In this document: positions 37,475 through 49,511 of the stretch, piece after piece
Numbering within the stretch: the first letter of the stretch is position 1
How the letters are laid out: each line of letters opens with the position of its first letter
Source of the DNA: Argopecten irradians
Taxonomy: Eukaryota > Mollusca > Bivalvia > Pectinida > Pectinidae
NCBI RefSeq assembly: GCF_041381155.1
Contig: NC_091142.1
Span: 40,907,604-40,971,603, forward strand
Length of the DNA stretch: 64,000 nt
Reading direction: 5' to 3'
Translations under genes and position numbers: made by a program
The notes under the pieces: model-generated
What the model was told of the DNA's origin: nothing
Databases searched by the model: none
The model's input: only the letters and a program-made list of their open reading frames with translations

Positions 37475-39984
37475 ATGAGGATAAATACGTTTTTAAGCAG
37501 TACCTGCCTGTTATTACTATGTCACGTGATCACCGTCGTCTCCGCAGGCGGCGGGGGCGCAGAAGCAATGAAAAAGCTGATGGGAGGTAGGATCTATATC
37601 ATTGGTTTTAAACCATTTTTTAAAAATGCAATTCAATTCAATTGACTATTCAATATATACTTTTAAACTGCTGTTTTAATTCTTTTTGCGTAAAATTCAT
37701 TTTTTATAAGTGCTCTTTGAGTAGACGTCAATTTAAATTATGTGCCAAAACGTTATTAAATGCTTTGATATTTCTTTGAAAAATTTAGAATAATTATCTT
37801 ACGTGACAAGGTAAGGTTTGCGCCAACGTCATAAAACACATGAAAAGTTAACGTCAAGTGAGATGTCTTAACACATATTGGCAGGTCAAATCTATTTCAC
37901 AGAATCTAGTATAAAATAGGTAATAAAAAGTGTGTGATCTATACAACAGATTTAATTTTCTTCCAGGAAAAATGATGTCTAAACCTATGGGAGGTATGAT
38001 GTCTGCTGGCATGATGATGTCAATGTCCAACCCTATGATGTCTATGGGCGGAATGCCTATGGGCGGAATGCCTATGGGCGCGATGCCAATAGGCATGGGC
38101 ATGCAACCTATGGAGGGCATGCCTATGGGAAAGCCTGCAGGTGGAATGGCCATGAAACCTACCAGTATGAAACCCGGGGCTGCCGCTCCTGACGATATGG
38201 AACCGGCTGAGCCGGCTGGTGGCGCAGGGCCACCGAAGAATAGCATGACCAACAACGTGATGATGATGATGGCTCCAATGGGAGGCAACATGGGTGGTGG
38301 CATGGGAATGATGCCAGAATCAATGTCACCAATGATGAAATACATGATGAAAAAGAGGATGATGATGATGGGTGGCATGGGAGCAATGGCAGGATCAATG
38401 GGTGGAATGAAACCTATGATGGGTGGAATGGTGCCAATGGGCGGTATGATGGAAGGAATGCCAATGGGAGGGATGATGGGCGGTAAGCCAATGGGCGAAA
38501 TGAAACCTATGATGGGCGGTATGATGCCAATGATGGGCGAAATGAAACCCATGATGGGCGGTATGATGCCAATGATGGGCGAAATGAAACCCACGATGGG
38601 CGGTATGATGGAAGGGATGCCAATGGGAGGGATGATGGAAGGTAAGCCAATGGGTGGAATGAAATCTATGATGAGCGAAATGAAACCCATGATGGGCGGT
38701 ATGATGCCAATGATGGGCGAAATGAAACCAATGATGGGCGGTATGATGCCAATGATGGGCGAAATGAAACCTATGATGGGCGGTATGATGGAAGGGATGC
38801 CAATGGGAGGGATGATGGGCAGTAAGCCAATGGATGGAATGAAACCTATGATGAACGAAATGAAACCCATGATGGGCGGTATGATGCCAATGATGGGCGA
38901 AATGAAACCAATGATGGGCGGTATGATGCCAATGATGGGCGAAATGAAACCCATGATGGGTGGTATGATGGAAGGGATGCCAATGGGAGGGATGATGGGC
39001 GGTAAGCCAATGGGTGGAATGAAACCTATGATGAACGAAATGAAACCCATGATGAGCGGTATGATGCCAATGATGGGCGAAATGAAACCAATGATGGGCG
39101 GTATGATGCCAATGATGGGCGAAATGAAACCCATGATGGGTGGTATGATGGAAGGGATGCCAATGGGAGGGATGATGGGCGGTAAGCCAATGGGTGGAAT
39201 GAAACCTATGATGAGCGAAATGAAACCCATGATGGGCGGAATGAAACCTATGATGGGCGGTATGATGCCAATGATGGGTGGAATGAAACCTATGATGGGC
39301 GGTATGATGCCAATGATGAGCGGTATGATGGAAGGAATGCCAATGGGAGGGATGATGGGCGGTAAGCCAATGGGTGGAATGAAGCCAATGATGAACGGTA
39401 TGACGTCAATGGGCGGTATGATGGGAGGAATGCCAATGGAAGGTATGAAGCCCATGTCACCTAAGCCGTCTAAATCAAAAGGTAAGCCATGATTTTTATA
39501 TATTGGATAACAAAGCTTTTAAAAATTTGAAAAATAAATGAGGTTTTTGAAGGGAAGCTGCTGACATTGTATGATCATATAGAATGAATCGTGTAAAACT
39601 CATGTTCCTTTAATCCTCCATTCAACGTAAACTATTCTTTGTGAATGTATTACATACATGAAAAACGCATATGAAGTTAAGTACAAGCGTTGTGAATAAT
39701 AATTTCCAAATAATCTCTGACTAGGATAAGGATACCAAGCTTAAAAATATTAATTATTGCCAGTAAATATAAAGAAAAAGGAAAAACATAGTGGAAAATT
39801 GGCATAATATGTTAACCAAAATGGTCAAAATATTTTCTAATTTTGTATCCTTTGCCAGTATTTAAACCTCATCATCACAACTACAAATCAAAACCTTGTC
39901 ACCCTGAACAGATAAGATGCATTTGTATAACTCATTGATGAACTAAACTGTCTCCATTCCTTTGTTCCAGGAGGATCCTATTAA
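37475..39984 (+). CDS. Secreted Met/Gly/Lys/Pro-rich repeat protein
   Basis: Three coding exons: 37475-37586, 37967-39481 and 39971-39984, about 546 residues. Splice sites: GGAG/GTAGG, TTCTTCCAG, AAAG/GTAAGCC and TTGTTCCAG; both introns are phase 1. The signal peptide MRINTFLSSTCLLLLC continues HVITVVSA and is cut before GGGGAEAM. Residues about 38-170 are a Met-rich leader region containing the only Ala/Pro/acidic segment (PDDMEPAEPAGGAG) and MMKYMMKKR. The rest is about five 60-residue repeats of KPMGGMKPMMNEMKPMMGG-type steps, then a basic tail (PKPSKSKG) and the final GGSY from the tiny last exon. The mature chain has no Cys, Trp or Phe and exactly two Tyr (about residue 163 and the last). 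An extracellular matrix or ligament role is inference; the repeat is not the abductin decapeptide. Confidence 0.85.
38440..39390 (+). repeat. 180-bp coding minisatellite
   Basis: Five long units of about 180 bp (60 codons), each made of shorter GGCGGTATGATGCCAATGAT and GGCGAAATGAAACC blocks. Central units are nearly identical, which suggests recent homogenisation. The long Ile/Pro-rich frame on the minus strand is a shadow. Confidence 0.85.
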
Positions 39985-40050
39985 CAAACATCGCAACGCA
40001 CCTTCATCCACAACAAACCATCCTAACTTTTTATGTTTTCTTACTTAAAC

Positions 40051-40056
40051 AATAAA
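40051..40056 (+). terminator. Poly(A) signal of the Met/Gly/Lys-rich gene
   Basis: AATAAA, 67 bases after the stop codon at 39984. Confidence 0.65.
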
Positions 40057-41344
40057 TATTTATGAATGCAACATGATGCAATGTTTGTGCTTGAAATTGT
40101 ATTTGCTAAGTGTCAGCGATCACTGGAATTGCGATGGAATGTTAACAATCTGTAAAATATTCCTTGTGGACGTGAATTAAGCAGCCTCTTTTAAGCAAGA
40201 GAATATTTTTTAGTTTAAAATCAAATTTATTGATCTATGTTTCGCAGTTGACAAGTTTTTGAAACACGAATGAATGTGAACCTACGGAAACGCCATTCAT
40301 ATCACACATATATAGCGAACATGTGTTAACAAAACCTAGGTCAAATCCAATCAATGTTTATAAGGACGATTCTACTAGATATATTCATTATATGTACGTT
40401 TACAGTTTGAGGTGAACATGGAGCTACAAAGAGGACGAATTAGAGTGTAAACCTAGGGGATGATAAACACTTTAGGGAGATGTTATGATTATACTGCCAG
40501 AACTCTGTTTATATGTGTGATGGTCAAATAATGAAAAATGGATTGCTTGCTCTTCCGGTATAGCTGGATATAAGATATAATATTGATACTGAATGATTGA
40601 TAACAACGAAGAGATACATTGCTATAAATCACTTTACTTTCCTGTACACAATAGTTTGCGTCTTCCTTATTTCAAAAATATTAGTAAATAAACTTTTATA
40701 AATGAACTCACAATCAGTGGGTCCTACTTTTAATCGTACATTCATGTTACGCTTTAAACTTGCGTTCGAGCATTCTCGCGATATTACGCGAGAATTTGTA
40801 TCTCGTGCAAATAAGTCGGTTTCCAGTAAGTAATGACCCCGAAATCCTGATGTTTGTAGGGGGACATACAAAAAAACTAGGATAATAAGATCATATGTTC
40901 CAGAAGATTCAGCTTTCTTCAATGAAAACATTAAAATAGAGGTCGACATATATAAAATAACGTTAATGTAATAGTAACACAGATATCAACAGAATAGATT
41001 ATCTTGTACGTACATGTAAGCTGTACAATCATCTTGAAAATCACATACCGTCAAGCATAAAATTAATTCTATGATGATGTTAAGCTCAATCGGGCAACCT
41101 ACCAACCGTTGAAACTCTTACACGGTGTACTAGAATATATTTTAAATCAATTCTGGTTGATCTGGAATCTGCCATTTGGATATGATCAGTGTTAAGCATT
41201 GAACTGAATGCAGATGACAATTATCGGAGATGAATGCAAACTGAACAACAGCAAACGTAGTGAATTGTGTTGGATTTGATGTTGTTTAGTTGTCATTCAT
41301 TCTTCATTAATTGCCAAATGAATAATGCAGCACAATGCTTATAC

Positions 41345-41520
41345 AAATGTATTTACATATGAAACCAATTTGATAACAAAATTGAGAGATTTTATATCTA
41401 TAATAAGAAAACAACTCATTATCGTCAAGGACGTCAAGGACGAAACAGACCCAACTTTTAGAATTCCTGGAACAGCAATTGTGACGAGACAATGATAATG
41501 ACATCAAATGAAGAGGAAGA
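41345..41520. repeat. Dispersed repeat, copy 2
   Basis: Diverged relative, in the same orientation, of the segment at 26861-27040. Shared landmarks include TTTTATATCTATAATAAG against TTTTGCATCTATAATGAA, then CATTATCGTCA and ACAATGATAATGACATCA. Confidence 0.5.
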
Positions 41521-43739
41521 CAGTGCATGCACTGAACAGCGCCAAATGCGTTTGATAAGGTTACTTATCGGGTTTGCATTCCAGATATAAATATAATAAT
41601 GTAAACTAGGTTATTCACATATTAACATATATTCGAACTAGACAGACTCCAGTGCAGAGCGTCCTCCCATCATAGAAGTAGGACTTTTTATGGAAATTAA
41701 CCAGTTTATGCTTAAACTATTGTACGTTGTTAAGTATGTTGTTTGACGAAAAAGAGATCATATTCAGAAAACTAATAATTACAACACACATATTGTAGCT
41801 AATTAACAAATATTACTTACTGTAGCTTTAGAAATATCTTCCAGCTCATGGATTTCGTAACCTATAGACGATGAATGTAGGGTAAAATGATGAATTATCC
41901 CATGCGTGAGAGGTTTAAAAATCCCTTTACCCGGAGATAGAGAAAGACACAGTCTAGTAAAAAATCGATGTTCGAATATTGAATTTTAATAAGAATGGGG
42001 AAGACGGTTCACACGCACTAATCAATTATATAATGTATGTTGTCACCAATACAAGCGGCTAAACAGGTACAACAGGTCACATTGTCATGGACGTTATCAA
42101 ATTCAGTCTTTTCGTTAGTAGTTATATGTGCCGATACTGACGAATCAAACGTTATCAGCATTTTAAGAACTACAATGTTAAATAATGTTTATTTGAATGA
42201 TACTCACAGCTTCAAAACTTGTGGTTTTCAATAGATAGCCGCAGAAAAATATCGTACAAATTATCGGCCATTTATGGCACACATAACTTTAAGTTCAAAC
42301 ACAGATCTTTAAAGCAAATATTGTAAGATATTTTATCTTCCTTCAACGTAAAAATAACTCAATGCAGAGTAGACATTGAAATGGCGACCATAGGTGACAT
42401 ATATTTTTTATCATGAAGAATTAAAACAATTACATAATTACAACATCAGAACAAATCGTTTTTCACTCAGAAAAACTACATTACCAAACATTATTATAAT
42501 TAGCTCTAGTGAGGTTGTAAAAATCCGCCACAAAAGTATTATCTAAAACTTTTAAAGCAAATATTGTTTCAACCTTCGTGAAAGATTTTGCGGGTTGAAA
42601 CAGCCCTATTACATTACTGTCAGAACCACTTCAGATTTTAATGCTATTAGTATCTGGATGCTGGGATAGGTGGCAAGAATCTGTCTATCCTTATCTATAT
42701 ATAAACACTTAGTATCACTCCCTAGAAATTTTAGATCTATTATATAGATAAATTTAATATAAATTTTCAAAACGCGTGTCTTATGTTACCCAGTGTCGCC
42801 TTAACTATCGAAATTCATTAGATTTAACGCTGTCATGTTTGCATTCATCCTACCATAATTGCCAATTAATGAAATGCAATTTAATTCTGAAAATACTTAT
42901 TCGGGATTAACTATTAAGTTTTGTTTCGATAACGTCGTGTGCTATTTCTTTTCCTTAAAATTAATGTTTGGGATGTATATTAAACGTGTAAAACAGAAGC
43001 ATGGTACGGAAAGGTGTGCCATGGGTGTTGAGATTTAATGGTGCCATATCGAACACTTGAAAGTGGTAAAAACGTAATCAGAAATTGATAACAGAAGTTA
43101 AGGGAAAATATTGAGCTAAGAAGCCTTCTTAAAATCCGTAATGCTTTACCAAGGATAATTTTCCGTTAAAGGATTCTTTAAATTTAAGGAATGTAAATAA
43201 AACTTAGCCCAAGTATTATACATTGTGGTGTATTTGGTAGAAGGCAATGGAGTGTGCATCATTGTTCACCCTATAACGATACTACGTGCCAGTGAAGATC
43301 TTAATGTAGTATAATGACAACGTTTATGGAAATCTGAATCACAGAATATTTGACGCATTATCTGCCACGATAACGATATCCCCATAAAGATCGCAGTTTG
43401 CACCTCGTCAAATCTTTGTTTTAAATAAGATAGGTTATAAATGCAGTTTAAACATGATAGGGTCGTAAATATCTCTGGCTTGATATGAAGATAGAAATTC
43501 TAAAAAAGCAGGAAGATGAGATTACTGATGATATGTTCCGTCATTTTGACGGATTTGTTACAGGGTTTTCTATAATAACAATAAAGATCAATATTGCACA
43601 AATTTAATATTATTTGGCCTCACTGCTTTTCGACTATATAGTAATCTATCACATAACCCGCCTGATATCCAGCGATTTCGTCCGTGTAATATTTTTGCAT
43701 ATGTCACTAGTGTAATATGACCTGGAGCGATTTTCATTG

Positions 43740-43812
43740 ACCGAAAATTCATTATGACGTCAGACAGAAACAATAAAATGACGTCAGGAAAAATGACGTG
43801 ACGTCAGGATTA
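43740..43812. promoter_or_regulatory. Cluster of CRE-like GACGTCA sites
   Basis: Three GACGTCAG copies and one further GACGTGACGTC overlap occur within about 70 bases. A start in fair context, ACAAAATGGCTGTCTCTGC, follows at about 43830 but its frame closes after 13 codons. This may be a promoter or simply a small repeat. Confidence 0.3.
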
Positions 43813-43932
43813 CGATGCCGACTGGACAAAATGGCTGTCTCTGCTGGATTTTTGGAATATATTTTGACGTGAAATGCTTTGTTATGTAAGTATTTTTAGT
43901 CATGTGATATAAAGTACATGTATCTTAAACTT

Positions 43933-44058
43933 GTGTTCATTATATATGAAATTTTGTGAAACTCGTCTCAAAGTTTTAATTTTTGCTCGCCAAGGCTCGC
44001 AAAAATGAAATCTTCTTAAGGCTCGTTTCATAAAACCTCATATGAAATGAACACTCAT
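43933..44058. repeat. Fold-back (MITE-like) element
   Basis: GTGTTCAT-TATATATGAAATTTTGTGAAACTCG on the left is matched, inverted, by CGTTTCATAAAACCTCATATGAAATGAACAC on the right, around a CTCGC-rich centre. Target duplication is not obvious. Confidence 0.6.
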
Positions 44059-45449
44059 GTAAGATCCTATAGCAGCATAGGGAATTCAAATATGACGTTT
44101 ACATATACAACACAATATAGTAATTATAATTGTTAACTCTTAATCGTATAACAAAATATCAATCATTGATAATTTTGGATAAAAAATGTTGCATTCAAGC
44201 CAAACACCACGTGATTGTAAACACAACGTTAAATTAATTAATAATTGAATTGCATCAACATTACATACTATGATAATACATAGGCAGCATTGCTTTATGT
44301 GAAATTTTCGTCTACAAAATAAAAATATTATTTGTTAAAACATTATCTGATAATTTGGTTAGCCTGTATTATCGCACGTTTCTCTTTCTGTTCATTTATT
44401 CATCTTTATTTATCAGATTTTTTTTTATATATTGCCGGTATACATATAAGTGAGATCAAGCTTTTTACCATCATACATGTTCAAAGCTAAACCTGTTCAT
44501 TTTTCTTATTTTCACATTCATTAAACGGTATTGAGTCGTCAAACCATCTGTTATTTAACACGACAATGTAATTAGTACAAAATAGTGTGCATTTTAAAAT
44601 GTTACGCGTGGCTCTTAGTCAATCAGGTGAATTTGGGTTATAAGAAAATGCCTTGGTGGTATTTTTAGTAAAATTGTCGTTTTGTGATTATGGCTACAAT
44701 CGTTTACTTTAATTGATAGTGTGTGATATTTAAAATATTGAACAGATTGATTATCGAATTGTTTAGAAAACATTGACAGCTTACTTCATAACATCCTGAA
44801 CGTATCGGGTATTATCGCGAGAATACACCTCGGTAATATCTATGTAATATCTATTCCCCGAGGAGTTCCGGATGACTTCATAAGGCACATCAGAGCATTG
44901 AACGTTAGCAATTTTTTTTTACTTATTCATTTATCATAGATGCAAAGATTTTATCACAACAACAGTGTTATTAAATGTCATAAGAAGCATTATACTGTGT
45001 TTAAATGATAACTATGGAACCGAAGGATGAATGCGACCTGGGACACTGTAAATTTAACAGAAGCGTACTTCTTTAAGTATTCCATTGTCCCGTCGTCATT
45101 CATATTCCCTTACGATAATATTACTAACGACAATTGCATAAATGTATTTGGTATTTGTTATATTATGTAGTATGCCATATATATAAGTTAATATGCATCA
45201 CCTCAGAATTTTATCCCTAATCATGATTGCATGTCTTACTCGGGTACAGCGACATAATCAAAGAAGTCGAAACTACATGTATAGTGATCCATTAGATATC
45301 AACATTTCTCATTCTATCGAAACCTACTATATGACAATTATAGACAATATGTCAACTCTGAATATACAGGAATAGAGTAGAGATACCAGATGCTAAATAT
45401 TAGATGTCATCGATAATAAATGCATTAATTAATCAAAATCAATTAAAAT

Positions 45450-45462
45450 TACTGTAATCATA
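45450..45462. repeat. Target-site duplication, 5' copy
   Basis: TACTGTAATCATA, identical to the 13 bases at 48138-48150 at the other end of the LINE. Confidence 0.8.
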
Positions 45463-48137
45463 AAAAATATTTTTTAACCATAGGACAGATCGAAATAGGA
45501 GTAATTATAAGCATATGAGAAATAAAGTGAATAACATGATAAAAAGGGCAAAAGAAATTTTCTACGATAATATTGATACAGTGATCGATAATAACAATAA
45601 CAATCCCAAGATATATTGGAAACTTCTTAGAAATATACTTAAAGGACAGAAGAACACAGAAATATCCCCGTTATTGGAATGTACCACTAACGAAATGATA
45701 TATGATAACGACAGTAAATGTGAACTTTTAAATAATTATTTTAGCTCTGTTTCCAACTTACCGGTAAATGAATTAGATAAAGATTCACCATTATTTGATA
45801 GTCGTACTGGCTCTGTTTTATCCGAAATAAATATTGCTCCCAGTGAAATCTTAGACATCTTAGATATATTAAATGTTAAAAAAGCGTCAGGCCCTGACGG
45901 TATAAGTCATAAAATGTTGAAGTTGGCCTCAAATGAAGTTTGTGTGCCTCTGTCTATTATATTTAATTATTCCCTTTCGTCTGGTGTATATCCTGACGCA
46001 TGGAAAAATGCTCATGTTATGCCTATTTTTAAATCTAATGACCCCAGCATTGTGTCTAATTACAGACCAATATCTCTTCTAAGCTGTATAGGTAAATTAT
46101 TTGAGCGTGTAGTATATAAATACATCTATAATTTCATGATTGATAATGACTTAATCTATAAATACCAGGCAGGATTTTTATCCATGCATTCTACCTCACA
46201 TCAGCTTATTGAAATCTACCACTCAATAATTACCTCCTTAGAAAAGTATGAACTTTCCATTTTAATATTTTGTGATTTTTCGAAGGCTTTCGACAGGGTA
46301 TGACATAAGGGTCTCATACATAAGCTGAACAATTACGGTATATCAGGTCAACTTCTTCGATGGATAAGTAACTACTTGTGTAACAGAAAACAAGCGGTTT
46401 TTGTAAAACAATAATTATCTTCTTTTAAAACAATACTTGCTGGTGTTCCTCAAGGTTCTGTACTCGGACCTTTTTTTTCCTGATATACATAAATGATATC
46501 TCTTGTAATCTTGCTTCTCTAACTAGGCTTTTTGCAGACGATACCTCACTCTCTTACTCATCCTCGAACTTACTTCTAATCGAGAACGAAGCACAATCGG
46601 ACTTAAGGAAACTAGAAATTTGGTCGAAAGATTGGTTGAAGAAATTCAATCCCATGAAAACAGAGGCTCTAGTCATATCTAATCGTCAGTTACCGTATAA
46701 CCCGTCCCTTACTTTCGATGACACTCCGATTCATTTTACTAATAATCACAAACACCTCGGTGTTATTATAACTAACGACTGTAAGTAGAATATCCATATA
46801 TAATATATCACAAGTAAAGTAACTAAATACATAGCAACCCTACGCAAACTTAAACTAATTCTAAAAAGAAATAACTTGGAAAAACTGTATCTCACTTATA
46901 TAAGACCTTTGCTTGAGTATGCGTGTGAAGTATGGGACAACTGCGGAGTAAATAATTCTTTAAAACTTGAAAATATTCAGTTAGAAGCGGCAAGGATTGT
47001 TACAGGGCTTCCAGTTTTTACTAAAACTGAGTTTTTATACCGCGAAACCGGTTGGCTGCCACTTTCTAAGAGACAAGAAGCTCGTAAACTTTCGATGTTA
47101 TATTCAATAGTCCATGGTGGTATGGCACCAAGTTTCCTCATAGATATATTGCCTGATGATGTTGGTAATTTAACCCCTTATAACTTACGAAATGCATATC
47201 AAATAAGAGAACACTACTATCGGTTACAATTATCTCAAAGTTCATTTTTTTACTCTACTATACATCTTTGGAATGTTTTAGACCATAACATTAGAAATTC
47301 TCCTTCCATAAATTCTTTTAAACTCAATATAATGAAATCCCTGAAAACAGATACAAACTTTAATTTTCCTTTTGCAACATATGGACCAAGAAAACTTAAT
47401 ATCCTCCATTGTCGTCTAAGAAACCGAGCAAGTTCCCTAAAATATGACCTTTTTAGAGCAAATCTTACCGATTCTGCATATTGTCAGTGTGGACATCCCT
47501 GTGAGGACAGCTATCACTTCTTTATTGTTTGCCCTCTGTATGCCAATCATCGAGCACTTCTCAACACTGATTTATCGTGGTACGAAGGCGCCATTAACAT
47601 TGATATTCTATGCAAAGGTGATCTTAACATTTCAATCATTAATAACATGACAATTGCAAAAGCTGTACAGCAATTCCTGGTAAGAACGGGTAGATTTGAT
47701 TGATCGACTCTCTCTCTCTCTCTTCATCTCTCTTTTTCTCTCTTTCTATCTCTCTCTCTTTCACACTCTCTCTCCCCCCTCTCTCTTTCGCTCTCTTACT
47801 TATTTCCTATATCATTACAAGTTGTCAAGAATTTTTTTCCCATTTTTCATCGCTTGCTTTATATATTATAATGGTATCACACGAATACTAATAGTACAAA
47901 TCAATTTCTTCACTCGATTAATGGGATTAATCTCTATCTTTCTCCCTCTCTCTTACTAGCTTAATGTTCTTGGTGTTTTATGTGAATTCATACTATTTTG
48001 TTCCATGTAATCACGTGACTATTCATTTATGTATGTTTATATTTTCTATATTTCAGGAGAAGTCACATATAAGTTGGAAAAACTTAATGACTTATCCTTT
48101 TGTCATTTTATGTCAATAAAATATGTTTAAACTAAAC
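45463..48137 (+). mobile_element. 5'-truncated non-LTR retrotransposon (LINE), CR1/L2/Jockey-like
   Basis: The insertion is flanked by the 13-bp duplication TACTGTAATCATA. It starts within the ORF upstream of the reverse-transcriptase domain: the frame is open from the very start through MRNKVNNMIKRAKEIFYDN. RT motifs in order are ASGPDGI, NYRPISLLS, the FCDFSKAFDRV block, AGVPQGSVLGP and LFADDTSL. The 3' part (46876-47703) has RPLLEYACEVWDNC and a Cys/His tail (CQCGHPCEDSYHFFIVCP) usual for these clades. It is inactive: a TGA at 46301 stands where DRVWH is expected, TAA at 46412, a frame change in the T-run near 46473, and more stops near 46785. The 3' UTR has a TC-rich tract and ends AATAAAATATGTTTAAACTA with no long poly(A). 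Endonuclease domain lost. Confidence 0.9.
47706..47800. repeat. TC-rich microsatellite in the LINE 3' UTR
   Basis: CTCTCTCT runs interrupted by single bases, starting just after the LINE stop codon. The two Ser/Leu-rich frames here are artefacts. Confidence 0.9.
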
Positions 48138-48150
48138 TACTGTAATCATA
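48138..48150. repeat. Target-site duplication, 3' copy
   Basis: TACTGTAATCATA, the second copy of the sequence at 45450-45462. Confidence 0.8.
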
Positions 48151-48868
48151 TAAGATAAGAATCTTGATAATGCTTTCATCTTAATTGCATTGAGCATACA
48201 AAAGATTGTTGAAATTGTGGGAAAAGAAAGATTACTTGTTTTGCATGTACCATCGGTTAAACAATGATCAACCCTAGTACAGTATATTTTATTATCTTAT
48301 TTAATGGTTTAACTAAAACATCAATTCAAATGCAAATATATATCCACCTCATGATCTCATCCATCTTAAGTTTTGTTTTCTCAAATTGAAGTAAGGTCAT
48401 TTTAAAGATGAACCTTTAACTGTCGGTGTCATTTAAAAAAAAAGTTTTTTTTTAAATAATTCATGTTTTAAAATTAGATTGAATGGTGAATCAGCGGTTA
48501 ACTTGGTCACGTTTTCTTTAACAATTAAAGAAAAAATCAAAACCAGTCAGACTGAAATAAAATTTAAATCATTTCTGAGACAGAAAAGCAGTAGTATGTC
48601 ATTTACCTTCTGTTGATACAGTGTAAAGTAATAAGTATGTTTATTGGTGCGTAAAGGCGCACGTGTATCACAATTTTACCTGTCGTCTTCCTTTGATTTC
48701 TTATGTTTTACCTGTACGGATTTGACCTCTACATGACCTCCGGAAGTATTTTATGCCAAGTCAAGCAAGTCACTGTCCTGAAACATTTGATGTATCCGCT
48801 CACGTTCATGTTGTCCGTTTGTTTAGCACTGTTAACAATTAAAAATACGTGTTACTAGTTAGATAACT
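48151..48868. other. AT-rich intergenic DNA
   Basis: Nothing supported is visible between the LINE and the promoter of the next gene. Confidence 0.6.
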
Positions 48869-48985
48869 ATAAATTACGTGCTAGGCTTGTGTAACTCAGA
48901 ATTGGCCCTTAGTCTCTAGCCCTTGATACCTAGCTCCGCAGGAATTAACACCGACAAGCCATAAAGCATATACGTGCGAATCTAA
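48869..48985 (+). promoter_or_regulatory. TATA promoter and untranslated exon 1 of the Gly/Met-rich gene
   Basis: TATAAAT at 48869-48875, then about 110 bases to a donor TCTAA/GTAAGTAG (exon end 48985). The signal exon starts at 49500 after TTTTTATTCTTACAG, 12 bases before the ATG. Another TATA-like site (GTATAAAATG near 48992) lies inside this intron, so the start is not certain. Confidence 0.5.
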
Positions 48986-49511
48986 GTAAGTAGTATAAAA
49001 TGATTATGTTTTGTCAGATAATCTTATTTTGCATTTGAACTTGTCTTCAATACATGATTTTTTCCACTCGTATACGAAAAATACTAAGATAATATCAATG
49101 TCAATTTATTCGAATCTAAAGTTATATTTTCAAAAACAACATTATATTTTGTTTATAAAGTCAGACTATAGCTTTAATCTTAAATCTGGTTTTAGCGAGA
49201 TTTTAGTAACTATTAAAGTATTGTAACATGTAGATTTCAACCTTTGGTTCTAATAAACAAGCCTAATATTTTAATTAGAGAAAGTTCGAACTGAAACAGA
49301 CCATAAGAACGGTAAATTAATAAAATTCAATTATTTGTATGGAATTTACTGTATAAAGATGTAATCAACGTGATGCCAAAGGATAAATGCAACCTTCCAA
49401 CATTGATGGTTTACATACATTATAGTTTAGTCATTTTCTTCTTTCCAGATAATAACAATACATTCTGAGAATATATATGTCCTCTTTTTATTCTTACAGA
49501 TCTCCTTCACG

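Larger units (their letters stand above)
40060..45449. other. AT-rich intergenic DNA
   Basis: No complete gene is supported. It holds a palindrome TCTCGCGATATTACGCGAGA near 40775, the second dispersed-repeat copy (41.35 kb), a possible isolated exon (41821-41861, minus), a cluster of GACGTCA sites (43.75-43.81 kb) and a fold-back element (43.93 kb). The 106-codon minus-strand frame at 40629-40949 has a protein-like middle but no other support. Confidence 0.45.

Noticed and set aside
37854-39455. 533-codon minus-strand Ile/Pro/Gly frame
   Set aside because: Antisense shadow of the Met/Gly/Lys repeat exon, whose period is a multiple of three.
40629-40949. 106-codon minus-strand frame
   Set aside because: The middle looks protein-like but there is no promoter, signal or splice support, and it spans a TCTCGCGA palindrome typical of repeats.
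45193-45375. 60-codon frame with a signal-like start (MHHLRILSLIMIACL)
   Set aside because: Ends shortly before the LINE insertion, has no convincing promoter spacing or splice sites, and a low-complexity tail.
45463-48137. Host gene with reverse-transcriptase similarity
   Set aside because: Target-site duplication, 5' truncation and multiple stops show a dead LINE copy.
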